Assembly: GCF_001314605.1 (NCBI RefSeq)
Contig: NZ_LIHP01000011.1
Location: forward strand, 1 to 64,000
Reading direction: 5' to 3'
DNA: 64,000 bases
DNA from: Marinobacter sp. HL-58
Lineage (GTDB): Bacteria; Pseudomonadota; Gammaproteobacteria; Pseudomonadales; Oleiphilaceae
Position numbers and translations under genes: made by a program. Shown here in pieces: positions 37,260 to 47,316 of this stretch (positions are counted from its first letter, which is position 1; each line of letters opens with the position of its first letter). Under the pieces are notes generated by a model that made no database searches, was not told where the DNA came from, and saw nothing but the letters and a program-made list of their open reading frames with translations.

Positions 37260-38311
37260 TCAACGAGTCCGTTTGCCCGCGGTTCACCCACCGGCGGTAA
37301 CGTGCTCATGGGCCAGCGTGGTACCGCGACGATCCGGTCACCATCCTGCTGTCCGGCTTTCATGCGCTGGCAGCCGGCATAGGCAATCATCGCTCCATTG
37401 TCGGTACAGAATTCCGGGCGGGCATAGAACACATTGGCCCGGAGTTTCCCGGTCATTGCCTCCAGCCCGGCCCGCAAGCGCTTGTTCGCACTGACCCCAC
37501 CGGCGATCACCAGGCGTTTGCAGCCGGTGTGCTCCAGGGCCCGGCGGCACTTGATGGTGAGGGTATCCACCACCGCCGCCTCGAAGGCCAGGGCGATATC
37601 GGCGCGAGTCTGGTCATCCAGCTCACCGGACTTCTCTGCGGCATTGACGGTGTTGAGGGTGAAGGTCTTCAGGCCACTGAAGCTGAAATCCAGCCCCGGC
37701 CGGTCGGTCATCGGGCGCGGAAAGCGATAGCGCCCGGGGGTACCCTTCTCGGCCAGCGCGGCCACCCTCGGCCCGCCGGGGTAGTCCAGCCCAAGCATCT
37801 TGGCGGTTTTGTCAAAGGCTTCACCGGCGGCATCGTCCACGGATTCACCCAGCATTTCATACTCGCCAATGCCGTTCACCAGCACCAGCTGCGTATGGCC
37901 GCCGGAAACCAGCAAGGCTACAAAGGGGAAGGCCGGGGGATTGTCTTCCAGCATCGGCGCCAGCAGGTGGCCTTCCATGTGGTGAACACCCAGCACCGGC
38001 ACACCCAGCGCAAACCCCAGAGCATGGGCCACAGAGCCCCCCACCATCAGTGCGCCCACCAGGCCCGGACCCGCGGTGTAGGTGATGCCTTCAATATCGC
38101 CCCGAACCCGGTCGGCGTCCGCCAATACCTGGTCGCACAATGGCAGCAGCTTGCGGACATGGTCGCGGGACGCCAGCTCCGGCACCACGCCACCGTAATC
38201 GGCATGCATGGCAATCTGGCTGAACAGGGCGTGCGCCAGCAACCCCTTCTCGCTGTCGTAAAGTGCAACGCCGGTTTCATCACAGGAGGTTTCAATACCG
38301 AGAATCAGCAT
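37256..38311 (-). CDS. tsaD: tRNA threonylcarbamoyladenosine transferase subunit TsaD
   Basis: Catalyses t6A37 formation on ANN-decoding tRNAs together with TsaB and TsaE, which are not in this window. The 351-residue product has the ASKHA start [14 protein letters not shown], the metal-binding HHMEGHL and the GGxxANxxLR-type segment [12 protein letters not shown]. It is divergent from rpsU, as is usual in proteobacteria, and overlaps plsY by 4 bp. Confidence 0.97.
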   Translation of the reverse strand: MLILGIETSCDETGVALYDSEKGLLAHALFSQIAMHADYGGVVPELASRDHVRKLLPLCDQVLADADRVRGDIEGITYTAGPGLVGALMVGGSVAHALGFALGVPVLGVHHMEGHLLAPMLEDNPPAFPFVALLVSGGHTQLVLVNGIGEYEMLGESVDDAAGEAFDKTAKMLGLDYPGGPRVAALAEKGTPGRYRFPRPMTDRPGLDFSFSGLKTFTLNTVNAAEKSGELDDQTRADIALAFEAAVVDTLTIKCRRALEHTGCKRLVIAGGVSANKRLRAGLEAMTGKLRANVFYARPEFCTDNGAMIAYAGCQRMKAGQQDGDRIVAVPRWPMSTLPPVGEPRANGLVD

Positions 38312-38400
38312 AAATAAGGGCCACTACTCCGGGCTGGTTGAATACAGCGGGCCATTTTAGCAGAAACCCGAAACCCTCCGTCAGTTTCATCGAACAAACA

Positions 38401-38430
38401 TTGACCTTGGCCATGGGCAGGCGCTATCAT
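38401..38430 (+). promoter_or_regulatory. Candidate rpsU promoter
   Basis: TTGACC (38401-38406), 18 bases, TATCAT (38425-38430), about 120 bp ahead of rpsU in the tsaD/rpsU divergent region. It is the best sigma-70 match there and would drive the rpsU-dnaG-rpoD macromolecular-synthesis operon. Confidence 0.55.
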
Positions 38431-38550
38431 TGCCGGCCTTAAATACGCACTGGTCGAGTTTTAGCCAATCTGACCAGGTATCGAGTCGATCTGACAATCC
38501 GGTCGATCAGACAAAACAGAAACCGAATCAATCAGGTAGGTGATTTTCGA

Positions 38551-38766
38551 ATGCCAGCTGTTAAAGTGAAAGAGAATGAACCGTTTGACGTAGCCCTTCG
38601 TCGCTTCAAGCGCTCCTGCGAAAAAGCAGGCGTTCTGTCGGAAGTACGTCGCCGTGAGCACTACGAGAAGCCGACAGCCGTGCGCAAGCGCAAGGCAGCT
38701 GCAGCCGTCAAGCGTCATCTCAAGAAGCTTCAGCGGGAACAGCGCAAGTTCGAGCGTCTGTACTAA
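38551..38766 (+). CDS. rpsU: 30S ribosomal protein S21
   Basis: Small basic ribosomal protein of 71 residues with the family start [21 protein letters not shown] (first 20 residues conserved) and a lysine/arginine-rich C-terminus. It helps base-pairing of mRNA with 16S rRNA during initiation. It is the first gene of the rpsU-dnaG-rpoD operon, separated from dnaG by a strong terminator that lowers downstream expression. Confidence 0.98.
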   Translation: MPAVKVKENEPFDVALRRFKRSCEKAGVLSEVRRREHYEKPTAVRKRKAAAAVKRHLKKLQREQRKFERLY

Positions 38767-38838
38767 GCTTTATCCGGACGCCGCTTGACTGCAAGCCTAT
38801 AATCGCCTGTAAAGCCACAGGCTGCACAGAGCGATACC

Positions 38839-38874
38839 AAAATGCCGCCGAGGCCTGGCTTCGGCGGCATTTTT
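38839..38874 (+). terminator. Internal terminator between rpsU and dnaG
   Basis: AAAATGCCGCCGA (38839-38851), a 9-base loop and TCGGCGGCATTTT (38861-38873) form a perfect 13-bp stem followed by T. The enteric macromolecular-synthesis operon has a terminator at the same place, letting rpsU be made in large excess over dnaG. It lies entirely in the gap before the dnaG start chosen here, which argues against longer dnaG starts. Confidence 0.95.
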
Positions 38875-38919
38875 GGCTGTACTTGCAGGCCCGGCTCTTT
38901 CCCCGCGACCGGAGACATC

Positions 38920-40653
38920 ATGAGTGGACTGATCCCGCAACGCTTCGTTGAAGACCTGCTTGACCGGATTGACCTGGCCGAGCTGATCGGATCACGTATC
39001 ACCCTGAAAAAGGCCGGCGGAAATTACAAGGCCCGCTGCCCGTTCCATGATGAAAAAACGCCGTCTTTCAATGTTCGGCCGGACAAGGGCTTTTACCACT
39101 GCTTCGGCTGTGGCGCCCATGGCGATGCCATCAGTTTTGTCCGCGAATTTGACGGCCTCGGGTTTACCGACGCCGTAGAAGAACTGGCCCGCCGCGCCGG
39201 CATGGAAGTGCCTTACGACCAGAGCGCGCGCCAGGAAATGCAGCAGGCACGAACCCTGACCGATGCACTGGATTATGCCAGCCGCTTCTATCAGTCCGCG
39301 CTCAGGGGCCAGCAAGGCGAATTCGCCCGGGACTACCTGAAACAACGGGGCCTGGACGACAGCATTATTGAACAGTACCAGCTTGGCTACGCCCCTGGCA
39401 CCGGCACGGCGCTTTTCGACAGTGCCAGCAAGGATCTGCAGGGGCCACTGATCGAAACCGGCACTGTCTCCGACCGCTACGGGCGGCCACGGGACCTGTT
39501 CCGCAACCGGGTGATGTTCCCGATCCGCAACAGCCGTGGCCGGACCATCGCCTTTGGCGGGCGCACGCTGGGTGATGACAAGGCCAAGTACATCAACTCT
39601 CCGGAGTCTGATGTTTTCCATAAAAGCCGCGAGATCTACGGCCTTTATGAAGCGAAACAGTCTATCCGCCAGCTCGACAGACTGCTTGTGGTGGAAGGGT
39701 ATATGGATGTCATTGCCCTGGCGCAGAACGGTATCCACTTCGCGGTGGCAACACTGGGCACGGCAACTAACCAGGACAGCCTGGCAGCCCTGCTCAAGCA
39801 GGTAAGGCATCTGGTTTTCTGTTTTGATGGTGACCAGGCCGGTTACCGGGCGGCAGACAAGGCCATGGAAAACGCCCTGGAACTGCTCACCGACGGCCTG
39901 CATCTGCAATTCCTGATGATGCCGGACGGCGAAGACCCGGACACACTGGTACGCAAGGAAGGCCCGGAAGCCTTCCAGGAGCGTATCAACGGTGCCACGC
40001 CGCTGTCCCGCTACCTGTTCAACCGGCAGAGCGAGGGGCTGGACCTGTCACTGCCGGAAGACCGGGGCGAGCTGAAGGCAAGGGTGGAACCCCTGCTGAA
40101 GAAAATGCCCAGGAGCACCCTCAGGGACGCCATGTGGCACGAAATGCTGCGTCTCTGCGGCACCAACCGGGGGGACTGGCAGAACCGGCGCCAGCAGAAC
40201 GGCAAGGGCGGTTATGGGGAGCGCCGGGTTCAGGAACAACGGATTGACGTAAAGCTGAGCAAGGACACACAGCTCTGCCTGGCCCTGCTGGAAGCACCAG
40301 ACATGGCCAGCGAGATTGCCGAACTGTGCCGGAGCAGCCGCCAGTACCGGCAGGCCGGCCAGTTCGCCGGCTGGATACTGGAGAACGCGATTTCCGACAG
40401 GCGTTCACTGATCCATCACCTGGCAACGGATAACCGGGCCAGGAAACAGTTTTACAGCCTGTTCGACGGCATTGAACATGTGCCGGCAAGGGAGCAGACC
40501 CTGGCAGGCGCGCGGGAAATGCTGAATCCGAATCGGGAAGTGGCCCGCAAACAGCGCCTGGCCTCCCTGCTCTCGGAGAAGCGCAGCCTGGCCGACCTGA
40601 CCGCCGAAGAACGGCAGGAACTGAAGGCGCTGACCGGGCAGAACGACGACTGA
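38920..40653 (+). CDS. dnaG: DNA primase
   Basis: Makes RNA primers at the replication fork. The 577-residue product has the CHC2 zinc finger (C40, H43, C61, C64), an RNA-polymerase domain with TOPRIM motif LLVVEGYMDVIAL near 255 and FDGDQAGYRA near 305, and a C-terminal helicase-binding domain (about 430-577). The ATG at 38920 is preceded by GGAG. The open frame extends to 38842 but that part encodes the terminator hairpin. It is part of rpsU-dnaG-rpoD. Confidence 0.97.
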   Translation: MSGLIPQRFVEDLLDRIDLAELIGSRITLKKAGGNYKARCPFHDEKTPSFNVRPDKGFYHCFGCGAHGDAISFVREFDGLGFTDAVEELARRAGMEVPYDQSARQEMQQARTLTDALDYASRFYQSALRGQQGEFARDYLKQRGLDDSIIEQYQLGYAPGTGTALFDSASKDLQGPLIETGTVSDRYGRPRDLFRNRVMFPIRNSRGRTIAFGGRTLGDDKAKYINSPESDVFHKSREIYGLYEAKQSIRQLDRLLVVEGYMDVIALAQNGIHFAVATLGTATNQDSLAALLKQVRHLVFCFDGDQAGYRAADKAMENALELLTDGLHLQFLMMPDGEDPDTLVRKEGPEAFQERINGATPLSRYLFNRQSEGLDLSLPEDRGELKARVEPLLKKMPRSTLRDAMWHEMLRLCGTNRGDWQNRRQQNGKGGYGERRVQEQRIDVKLSKDTQLCLALLEAPDMASEIAELCRSSRQYRQAGQFAGWILENAISDRRSLIHHLATDNRARKQFYSLFDGIEHVPAREQTLAGAREMLNPNREVARKQRLASLLSEKRSLADLTAEERQELKALTGQNDD

Positions 40654-40721
40654 ACAGCGACAGAAAAGACAGGGCCGGCGGGCCAAAAAACGCAATAACT
40701 GCAGCCGGACAGGCCACTGCA

Positions 40722-40751
40722 CTTGAAACTTGCAGTGTTGATCACCATCTA
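40722..40751 (+). promoter_or_regulatory. Candidate sigma-32 (heat-shock) promoter of rpoD
   Basis: CTTGAAA (40722-40728), 14 bases, CACCATCTA (40743-40751) closely matches the sigma-32 consensus CTTGAAA-N11-16-CCCCATNTA. It lies in the dnaG-rpoD gap. E. coli rpoD also has a heat-shock promoter, though inside dnaG. Confidence 0.65.
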
Positions 40752-40760
40752 ACCATCCGG

Positions 40761-40789
40761 TGGCAGAGCAATAGCGTGACAGCTATAAT
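40761..40789 (+). promoter_or_regulatory. Sigma-70 promoter of rpoD
   Basis: TGGCAG (40761-40766), 17 bases, and the perfect -10 TATAAT (40784-40789), 46 bp before the rpoD start. Together with the heat-shock-like promoter just upstream it allows rpoD expression independent of rpsU. Confidence 0.65.
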
Positions 40790-40835
40790 GGCTGTTTAAC
40801 TTTTTTACTTTTACCAGCGAGTTCACAGGGTGTCT

Positions 40836-42683
<1,848 letters not shown>

Positions 42684-42809
42684 CACCACAACAGTAGCGG
42701 GGGCCAGCCCTCACCGGTATAATGGCGCCCGCTTTGTTGCTCTCGTTCCGGCACCGCCCGGAAACGATACCCCGAAAAGCAAACCTTTAAGCAGCATCCG
42801 CTGACAAAA

Positions 42810-42886
42810 GGGCCTATAGCTCAGTTGGTTAGAGCAGAGGACTCATAATCCTTTGGTCCCTGGTTCGAGTCCAGGTGGGCCCACCA
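42810..42886 (+). tRNA. tRNA with CAU anticodon, most likely tRNA-Ile2
   Basis: 77-nt cloverleaf: acceptor GGGCCTA paired with TGGGCCC, D arm GCTC...GAGC, anticodon arm GAGGA-CTCATAA-TCCTT, T arm CCTGG-TTCGAGT-CCAGG, and encoded CCA. The anticodon CAT could mean elongator Met or the lysidine-modified Ile2. The C4-G69 and C5-G68 pairs and the variable-arm sequence resemble E. coli ileX more than metT, so Ile2 is preferred. A possible TATAAT for it is at 42718-42723. A recombinase remnant lies 0.7 kb downstream. Confidence 0.9.
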
Positions 42887-42978
42887 TTTTTCAATGACTT
42901 AAACCGCTTCTTTGCCCTGTAAAACGACTATGTGTCGACGAAGTGTCAACCTGAATATCTAGCGATACCGAAAGCGGC

Positions 42979-43587
42979 TTATTTCAACAGCTCTATCCAG
43001 AACTCAGTGGCAGCGCTTTCATCTTGAGTCTCCAACGCACCCCTTATTCCCTGTTTCGCCCTCTCTATATCTACCAAAAACTGTTGAGCCATACTTTCGA
43101 ACTGGCTTTTTATCATTGCGTTGGATTCTGATTTTCTCGATGTCAAAACACTCTGATATGAAATAACTGATTTGGTATATAATGAGCTCAGGACAGATTC
43201 TCCGACGGTATACTCACCAACATCAGGTACGGTAGCCTCAAACTCCATAGCTATGGCACAACCCCCCGTGCTTGGAATTTCGTAACCTAAGGCACTAATA
43301 ACAACATCAGGAATAAAAGCGCTACCATCATTTCCATCCTGGGTTTCATATCCACTTCGAATTAGTTGAAGTTCAACTGCGTTCTTTGCACCGCTTAAGT
43401 CTGTCCAACAGCCATCGCCAACCTGGTCATCCAAATGAACGTCGAACATCTCCGCGTTCTTTAATACCAGCCAGGCTGGATCATGCCCCCACACTGAAGC
43501 ATTAAGTTCCAGTTCTTCCTCTGCAACAACCCCAAAAGAAAATGGACAGAGCAAAAAACACACACTAATAATTGTTAAATTTTTCAA
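42979..43587 (-). CDS. Hypothetical secreted protein in AT-rich patch
   Basis: Unrecognised 202-residue protein. It begins with a typical signal peptide (about 1-22, LLCPFSFGVVAEE), then a mixed domain with two cysteines (one in GDGCWTDL, one in TGGCAIA) that could form a disulfide, and a helical C-terminal third. Base composition is visibly more AT-rich than in flanking genes, suggesting acquisition. It lies between the tRNA and the recombinase remnant and points the same way as the latter. Confidence 0.6.
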   Translation of the reverse strand: MKNLTIISVCFLLCPFSFGVVAEEELELNASVWGHDPAWLVLKNAEMFDVHLDDQVGDGCWTDLSGAKNAVELQLIRSGYETQDGNDGSAFIPDVVISALGYEIPSTGGCAIAMEFEATVPDVGEYTVGESVLSSLYTKSVISYQSVLTSRKSESNAMIKSQFESMAQQFLVDIERAKQGIRGALETQDESAATEFWIELLK

Positions 43588-43619
43588 AACTAATCTCCCG
43601 GCTACAGTAGCGACACCAA

Positions 43620-44003
43620 TTAAACGTAGCCTCTATCGATGGGATCTGCACGTGCGTTAACACTGAGGGAGCGCCCTTTCTCAACAACCTCTTCCAAATA
43701 ATCAGGTGCAAAATGTGCGTATCTCATTGTCAACTTTAAATCCGAGCGCCCCAGTACCTTATGGAGTGCGCGGATATAGCCGCCGCTCATTAAAAAATGG
43801 CTGGCGAAAGTGGTGTCGTGGCAGATGTGGGTGAGTTGCCCCCTCGGAAGTTTGATTTCCGCTCTATCCAATGCTGACCCGAAGGCACTGTAGAAGGATT
43901 GGCACGGTAGCTCTTGGGTAACCTGGTTGTAGATTTCTTTGACAATCGGGACCGATATATACCGTTGAACGCCATAGTTCTCGAATGGCAGATGATTCCA
44001 CAA
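43620..44003 (-). pseudogene. C-terminal remnant of a tyrosine recombinase (integrase)
   Basis: Only the last about 127 residues of an integrase are present, starting at a TTG just after an in-frame stop. TFASHFLMSGG and LTMRYAHFAPDYLEEVV are clearly the family's C-terminus and keep the tyrosine nucleophile. The expected HxLRH motif reads HICHD, losing the arginine; the later histidine in LGHSD is R; and the N-terminal half with the first arginine is missing. It should be inactive, a relic of an element once inserted near the tRNA. Confidence 0.85.
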
Positions 44004-44185
44004 AGCTAGCCATAATTATTTGCAACTATTGTAGCCACTTAAAATTTATGTCGAAAAATTTTACATGCGCCGAAAAGGGGGTAGCCATAGATCTATGATA
44101 AATAAAGACAAATTGTAATGGCGCGATTAATGCATTAGTACACCTCATAGCCGGCAACGGTGCCGATACCAAGGAGTCAAGATCA

Positions 44186-44845
44186 ATGAACTATTTCCAA
44201 CGATTCGTTTCAGCAGCATTTATCCTTTCAATCACGTCTGTTGCCAATAGTGCCGTCATCACTACACAGTTGGAGGATGTAACTAACGGCGGTGGCTTTT
44301 TTGGTGAGGTAACCTTTTCGGATTCTGGCACCGATACGGTTAATATTTCTGCAGACATCTCGGACCCAATTAACGCAGACCTTACCCAAGGTGATATTTT
44401 GGCAATCTGGTTTGATTTTGCCGACTTTAGTGCACTTTCAGGGTCTCCCACAATTACTAACGAAAATCCCTCTGGCATAGTTGTGGATTCATTTTTTGGC
44501 GAAGACTCAGTCAGCTCAAGTCTTGGAGGAAATTTAAACTTGGAAGGGACTGGCGAAACCAATTGGGATTTTGCAGTCATAACTGGAAGTGCAGGGCCAG
44601 ACTTTTACCAGACGCTTAGCTTTGATTTGACGATTGACGGCTTGGACGCGAACCAATTTTCAAATCAGAGAGTAGGCATGCGCGTCCAAAGCATTCCCGA
44701 AAACTACTTCGAGGAAGGCTCATCAAAGCTGATTGGTATCGGGCGTCCACCAGTTGAAGTCCCGGAACCAGGCACTCTCGGTTTGTTGGGATTGGGCATT
44801 ATTGGCCTTTTGACGGCGAGGCGTAAAGCACAGAAAAAATTGTAA
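44186..44845 (+). CDS. PEP-CTERM sorted exported protein
   Basis: 219-residue protein with a signal peptide (about 1-22), a beta-rich middle domain and a C-terminal PEP-CTERM signal: VPEPGTLGLLGLG, a hydrophobic stretch and a basic tail (ARRKAQKK). That signal is processed by an exosortase (EpsH family), normally tied to exopolysaccharide production; no exosortase is in this window. Composition is AT-richer than the flanks. It ends in a clear terminator. Confidence 0.85.
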   Translation: MNYFQRFVSAAFILSITSVANSAVITTQLEDVTNGGGFFGEVTFSDSGTDTVNISADISDPINADLTQGDILAIWFDFADFSALSGSPTITNENPSGIVVDSFFGEDSVSSSLGGNLNLEGTGETNWDFAVITGSAGPDFYQTLSFDLTIDGLDANQFSNQRVGMRVQSIPENYFEEGSSKLIGIGRPPVEVPEPGTLGLLGLGIIGLLTARRKAQKKL

Positions 44846-44869
44846 GCTTCAACGTATTCATGACCGATT

Positions 44870-44895
44870 AAAACTCCTCGAAAGGGGAGTTTTTC
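44870..44895 (+). terminator. Terminator of PEP-CTERM gene
   Basis: AAAACTCC (44870-44877), 8-base loop, GGAGTTTT (44886-44893) and further T. It lies 24 bp after the PEP-CTERM stop; because the stem has A at one end and T at the other it may serve both strands and also end the convergent tRNA-binding gene. Confidence 0.85.
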
Positions 44896-44907
44896 TAATG
44901 TAACAGT

Positions 44908-45240
44908 TCATATTAGCCGCTGCCCATTACTGACCTCATTGTCAGGCGTCACAAGTGAGATTGCTCCCTCATCTGTTTTGATACCCGTCACCAGACACTC
45001 TGAAATAAAAGGCCCAATCTGTTTCGGTGGAAAATTGGTCACGGCCAGTACCTGTTTCCCCAACAGCGTCTCGGGATCGTAAAGATCGGTGATCTGGGCG
45101 CTGGATTTTCGGACACCCACCTCCGGGCCGAAATCAACTTTCAACTTGTAGGCTGGTTTTCGGGCTTCCGGAAACTCGTTTACCTCAATGATGGTTCCAA
45201 TTCGCAGTTCTACTTTTTCAAAGTCTTCCCAACTGATCAT
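44908..45240 (-). CDS. tRNA-binding domain protein (CsaA/YgjH-like)
   Basis: 110-residue single-domain protein with the OB-fold tRNA-binding domain found at the C-terminus of bacterial MetRS: VELRIGTIIEVNEFPEARKPAYKLKVDFG, then SSAQIT, QVLAVTNFPPKQIG and a late VTPDNEVSNGQRL. CsaA-type proteins act as export chaperones in Bacillus, but the role in gammaproteobacteria is not settled. The ATG is at 45240. Confidence 0.88.
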   Translation of the reverse strand: MISWEDFEKVELRIGTIIEVNEFPEARKPAYKLKVDFGPEVGVRKSSAQITDLYDPETLLGKQVLAVTNFPPKQIGPFISECLVTGIKTDEGAISLVTPDNEVSNGQRLI

Positions 45241-45375
45241 TCACGACTCTCCTCGGGGATTTACGGGTAAGCACCCGGACAAGGGAAATATCAAGGCTGA
45301 ATTCGTTTTGCCGAATACACTGGCATCGTATACAACTACACTGAAGTCGTTAAAAAATAACACAAGGAAACCACC

Positions 45376-45615
45376 ATGCCCTTCTCTTCCGACCACATTG
45401 ACGAACTCAACCTCCTGGCCCTGTTCGACCTGTCTTCCGCGCAGGAAGGTATCAAAGTTCATCAGCATTCGGCAGCACCGGAGATGGTTGCCGCGGCTGA
45501 GCGTCTTCACCACAAGGGACTGATTACCCAGAAAGACGGGGGTTACCTGACAAGCCTTGGCAGCGAAACCGCCGAGCATGCACAGAAAGTATTATCCGTT
45601 CTGACCAGCGGCTGA
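45376..45615 (+). CDS. TIGR02647 family small protein
   Basis: 79-residue conserved protein of the short family typified by Pseudomonas sequences annotated as TIGR02647. It has a helix-rich layout with HIDELNLLALFDLSSAQEGIK at the start and a late GLITQKDGGYLTSLG that looks like the wing of a winged-helix domain. Function is unknown. It is preceded by a purine-rich CAAGGAAACCACC and followed by a hairpin terminator. Confidence 0.75.
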   Translation: MPFSSDHIDELNLLALFDLSSAQEGIKVHQHSAAPEMVAAAERLHHKGLITQKDGGYLTSLGSETAEHAQKVLSVLTSG

Positions 45616-45663
45616 GATACCGGTTCAGTTGATATTGCGTATCCTGCCTGCCCGTTACCAAGT

Positions 45664-45684
45664 GGCTCCCTGGCGGAGCCTTTT
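45664..45684 (+). terminator. Terminator after TIGR02647 gene
   Basis: GGCTCC-CTGGC-GGAGCC followed by TTTT, 49 bp after the stop. A short but GC-rich stem with T-run. Confidence 0.75.
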
Positions 45685-45965
45685 GATTCCCCCCTCTGAA
45701 AACCCGCAACAGTTCACAACTCCCCGTAACAGAAAAAAACTTTTCAGGCCTCATAAGACTCTGTAATAACGTCATTTTCAAACCATCTTTGTCCGGAAGG
45801 TGGTCATTCCGACATCAAAGACTGTCAAGACAGCCAACGTCCCGATAAGACAAGAACACTACACTGCTTTCCGAACAAACGTACCAACAATGGTTCATAG
45901 CCCTCTCGCGCTCTCCGTTGGCACGGTGAAGGCCAATAACAAGACAAACGAATGGAGTGTATTTC
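45685..45965 (+). other. Upstream region of the FadL-like gene
   Basis: Non-coding stretch ahead of the FadL-like porin. I see no ORF with support and no near-consensus promoter. A GGAG ribosome site for the porin lies at 45954-45957. The sequence is AT-rich around 45720-45800. Confidence 0.35.
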
Positions 45966-47303
45966 ATGGTTCTGACCTCCCGCTTTTCCCTGCGTGCGAC
46001 GACACTTGCCGTTGCGGCCGCCTCGGCCGGCCTGTCACTGAACGCGTCTGCCAGTATGGGCAACCTCGGCACCACTTACGGTGTAATGCCGGTGGATGTG
46101 GCAACTGCCCAGTCACTGTCCATGTTCAATGAACAGGTGTCTGCCACCTACTACAACCCGTCTTACCTCACCAGTGATGAGCGCGGTGAGCTTACTGGCG
46201 GCATCCTCCATGCTGAACAGGAGCTGCGTTCCAGCCGCTCTGATGCGGATGGCGACATTGTTTCCGATTCCCCCAGTCAGCATGTGCTGATCGGCATGAA
46301 AACCAACCTGGCTTCCCTGACCCGCTTCAAGCATCCCATTTATCTGGGTTTCATCGCGGGCGTTGAGAAGTACGGCAAGGAAATGCTGGCCTTCTCTTCC
46401 GAGACCTCGGAAACAGGCCAGTACCTGCAGTACGGCAAAGAGCCGCTGTTTCTGAATATTGGTGGTGCCACTCCGCTCTGGCGGGGCATTTCCGGTGGTT
46501 TCTCGGTGCGTGTGACCCTGGAAGCGGCCGCACAGCTGGATGCAGTATCCACTCTGGGCGGAGAAACCAGCCGGGAGCGACTTGCGGTGAACGCCGAGCC
46601 GTCCCTGAAATCCATTCTCGGCACCACCGTTAAATGGGGTGACACCCTCTGCCCCGAAAGTGACTGTTTTCTCGACGGATGGGAGAGCGCGGTGACCTAT
46701 CGCACCAAATCCTCCGCCTCCACTGCCGTGGACTCCAACATCATTGTTACCCAGACCATCCCGGACCCGGGCCTGAGCCTGGCAGTTGCGACCATTGACT
46801 CATTCCAGCCGGAAACCATCACCTTTGGCACCCAGTACAAGGGCGATGGCTGGCGGGTAGGTGGCAGCATCGAACAGCAGAACTGGTCGGAACTGGAAGA
46901 TGAATTCTCCGGCGACACCATCAAGGACCAGGAAGACGTCAGTGCCTCGAACCGTATCGGCTTCGACGACATTCTCGTCCCCCGGATCGGTGGCGAATAC
47001 CAGCTCAACCGTAATTTCGCGGTTCGTGGCGGCCTGGCCTATGAGGAATCCCCGCTCAAGACCACCCGCAATCCGGAGCTGAACTATCTGGACACAGACA
47101 AGATTGTGGCCGGCCTGGGTATCAGCGCGACCTATGAGCGCACCCGCCTGCTGGCCTACCCGGTACGGCTGGACCTGGGTTACCAGTACCAGCAACTGCA
47201 GGACCGGGATTTCACCATCGTCGACTTTGACGGCAATGAGCAGCAGGCCACTGCCGACGGCGACATCCATGTCATCAGCGGCTCCATCACCCTGAAGTTC
47301 TGA
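45966..47303 (+). CDS. FadL-like outer-membrane transporter
   Basis: 445-residue outer-membrane protein of the FadL/TodX class, which moves fatty acids or hydrocarbons. It has a signal peptide (about 1-30, ending NASAS), an N-terminal hatch-like segment with YYNPSYL, resembling the family's NPA motif, and a barrel that ends in SGSITLKF with terminal phenylalanine. Start: ATG 45966 with GGAG 8 bases ahead; a GTG nine bases earlier is also open. It is followed after 13 bp by a large lipoprotein gene, presumably its partner at the cell surface. Substrate is unknown. Confidence 0.85.
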   Translation: MVLTSRFSLRATTLAVAAASAGLSLNASASMGNLGTTYGVMPVDVATAQSLSMFNEQVSATYYNPSYLTSDERGELTGGILHAEQELRSSRSDADGDIVSDSPSQHVLIGMKTNLASLTRFKHPIYLGFIAGVEKYGKEMLAFSSETSETGQYLQYGKEPLFLNIGGATPLWRGISGGFSVRVTLEAAAQLDAVSTLGGETSRERLAVNAEPSLKSILGTTVKWGDTLCPESDCFLDGWESAVTYRTKSSASTAVDSNIIVTQTIPDPGLSLAVATIDSFQPETITFGTQYKGDGWRVGGSIEQQNWSELEDEFSGDTIKDQEDVSASNRIGFDDILVPRIGGEYQLNRNFAVRGGLAYEESPLKTTRNPELNYLDTDKIVAGLGISATYERTRLLAYPVRLDLGYQYQQLQDRDFTIVDFDGNEQQATADGDIHVISGSITLKF

Positions 47304-47316
47304 GGAGAAGTCTGCC

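Noticed and set aside
42810..42886. Elongator tRNA-Met
   Set aside because: The anticodon fits, but the C4-G69/C5-G68 acceptor pairs and the variable region are closer to tRNA-Ile2; kept as an alternative.
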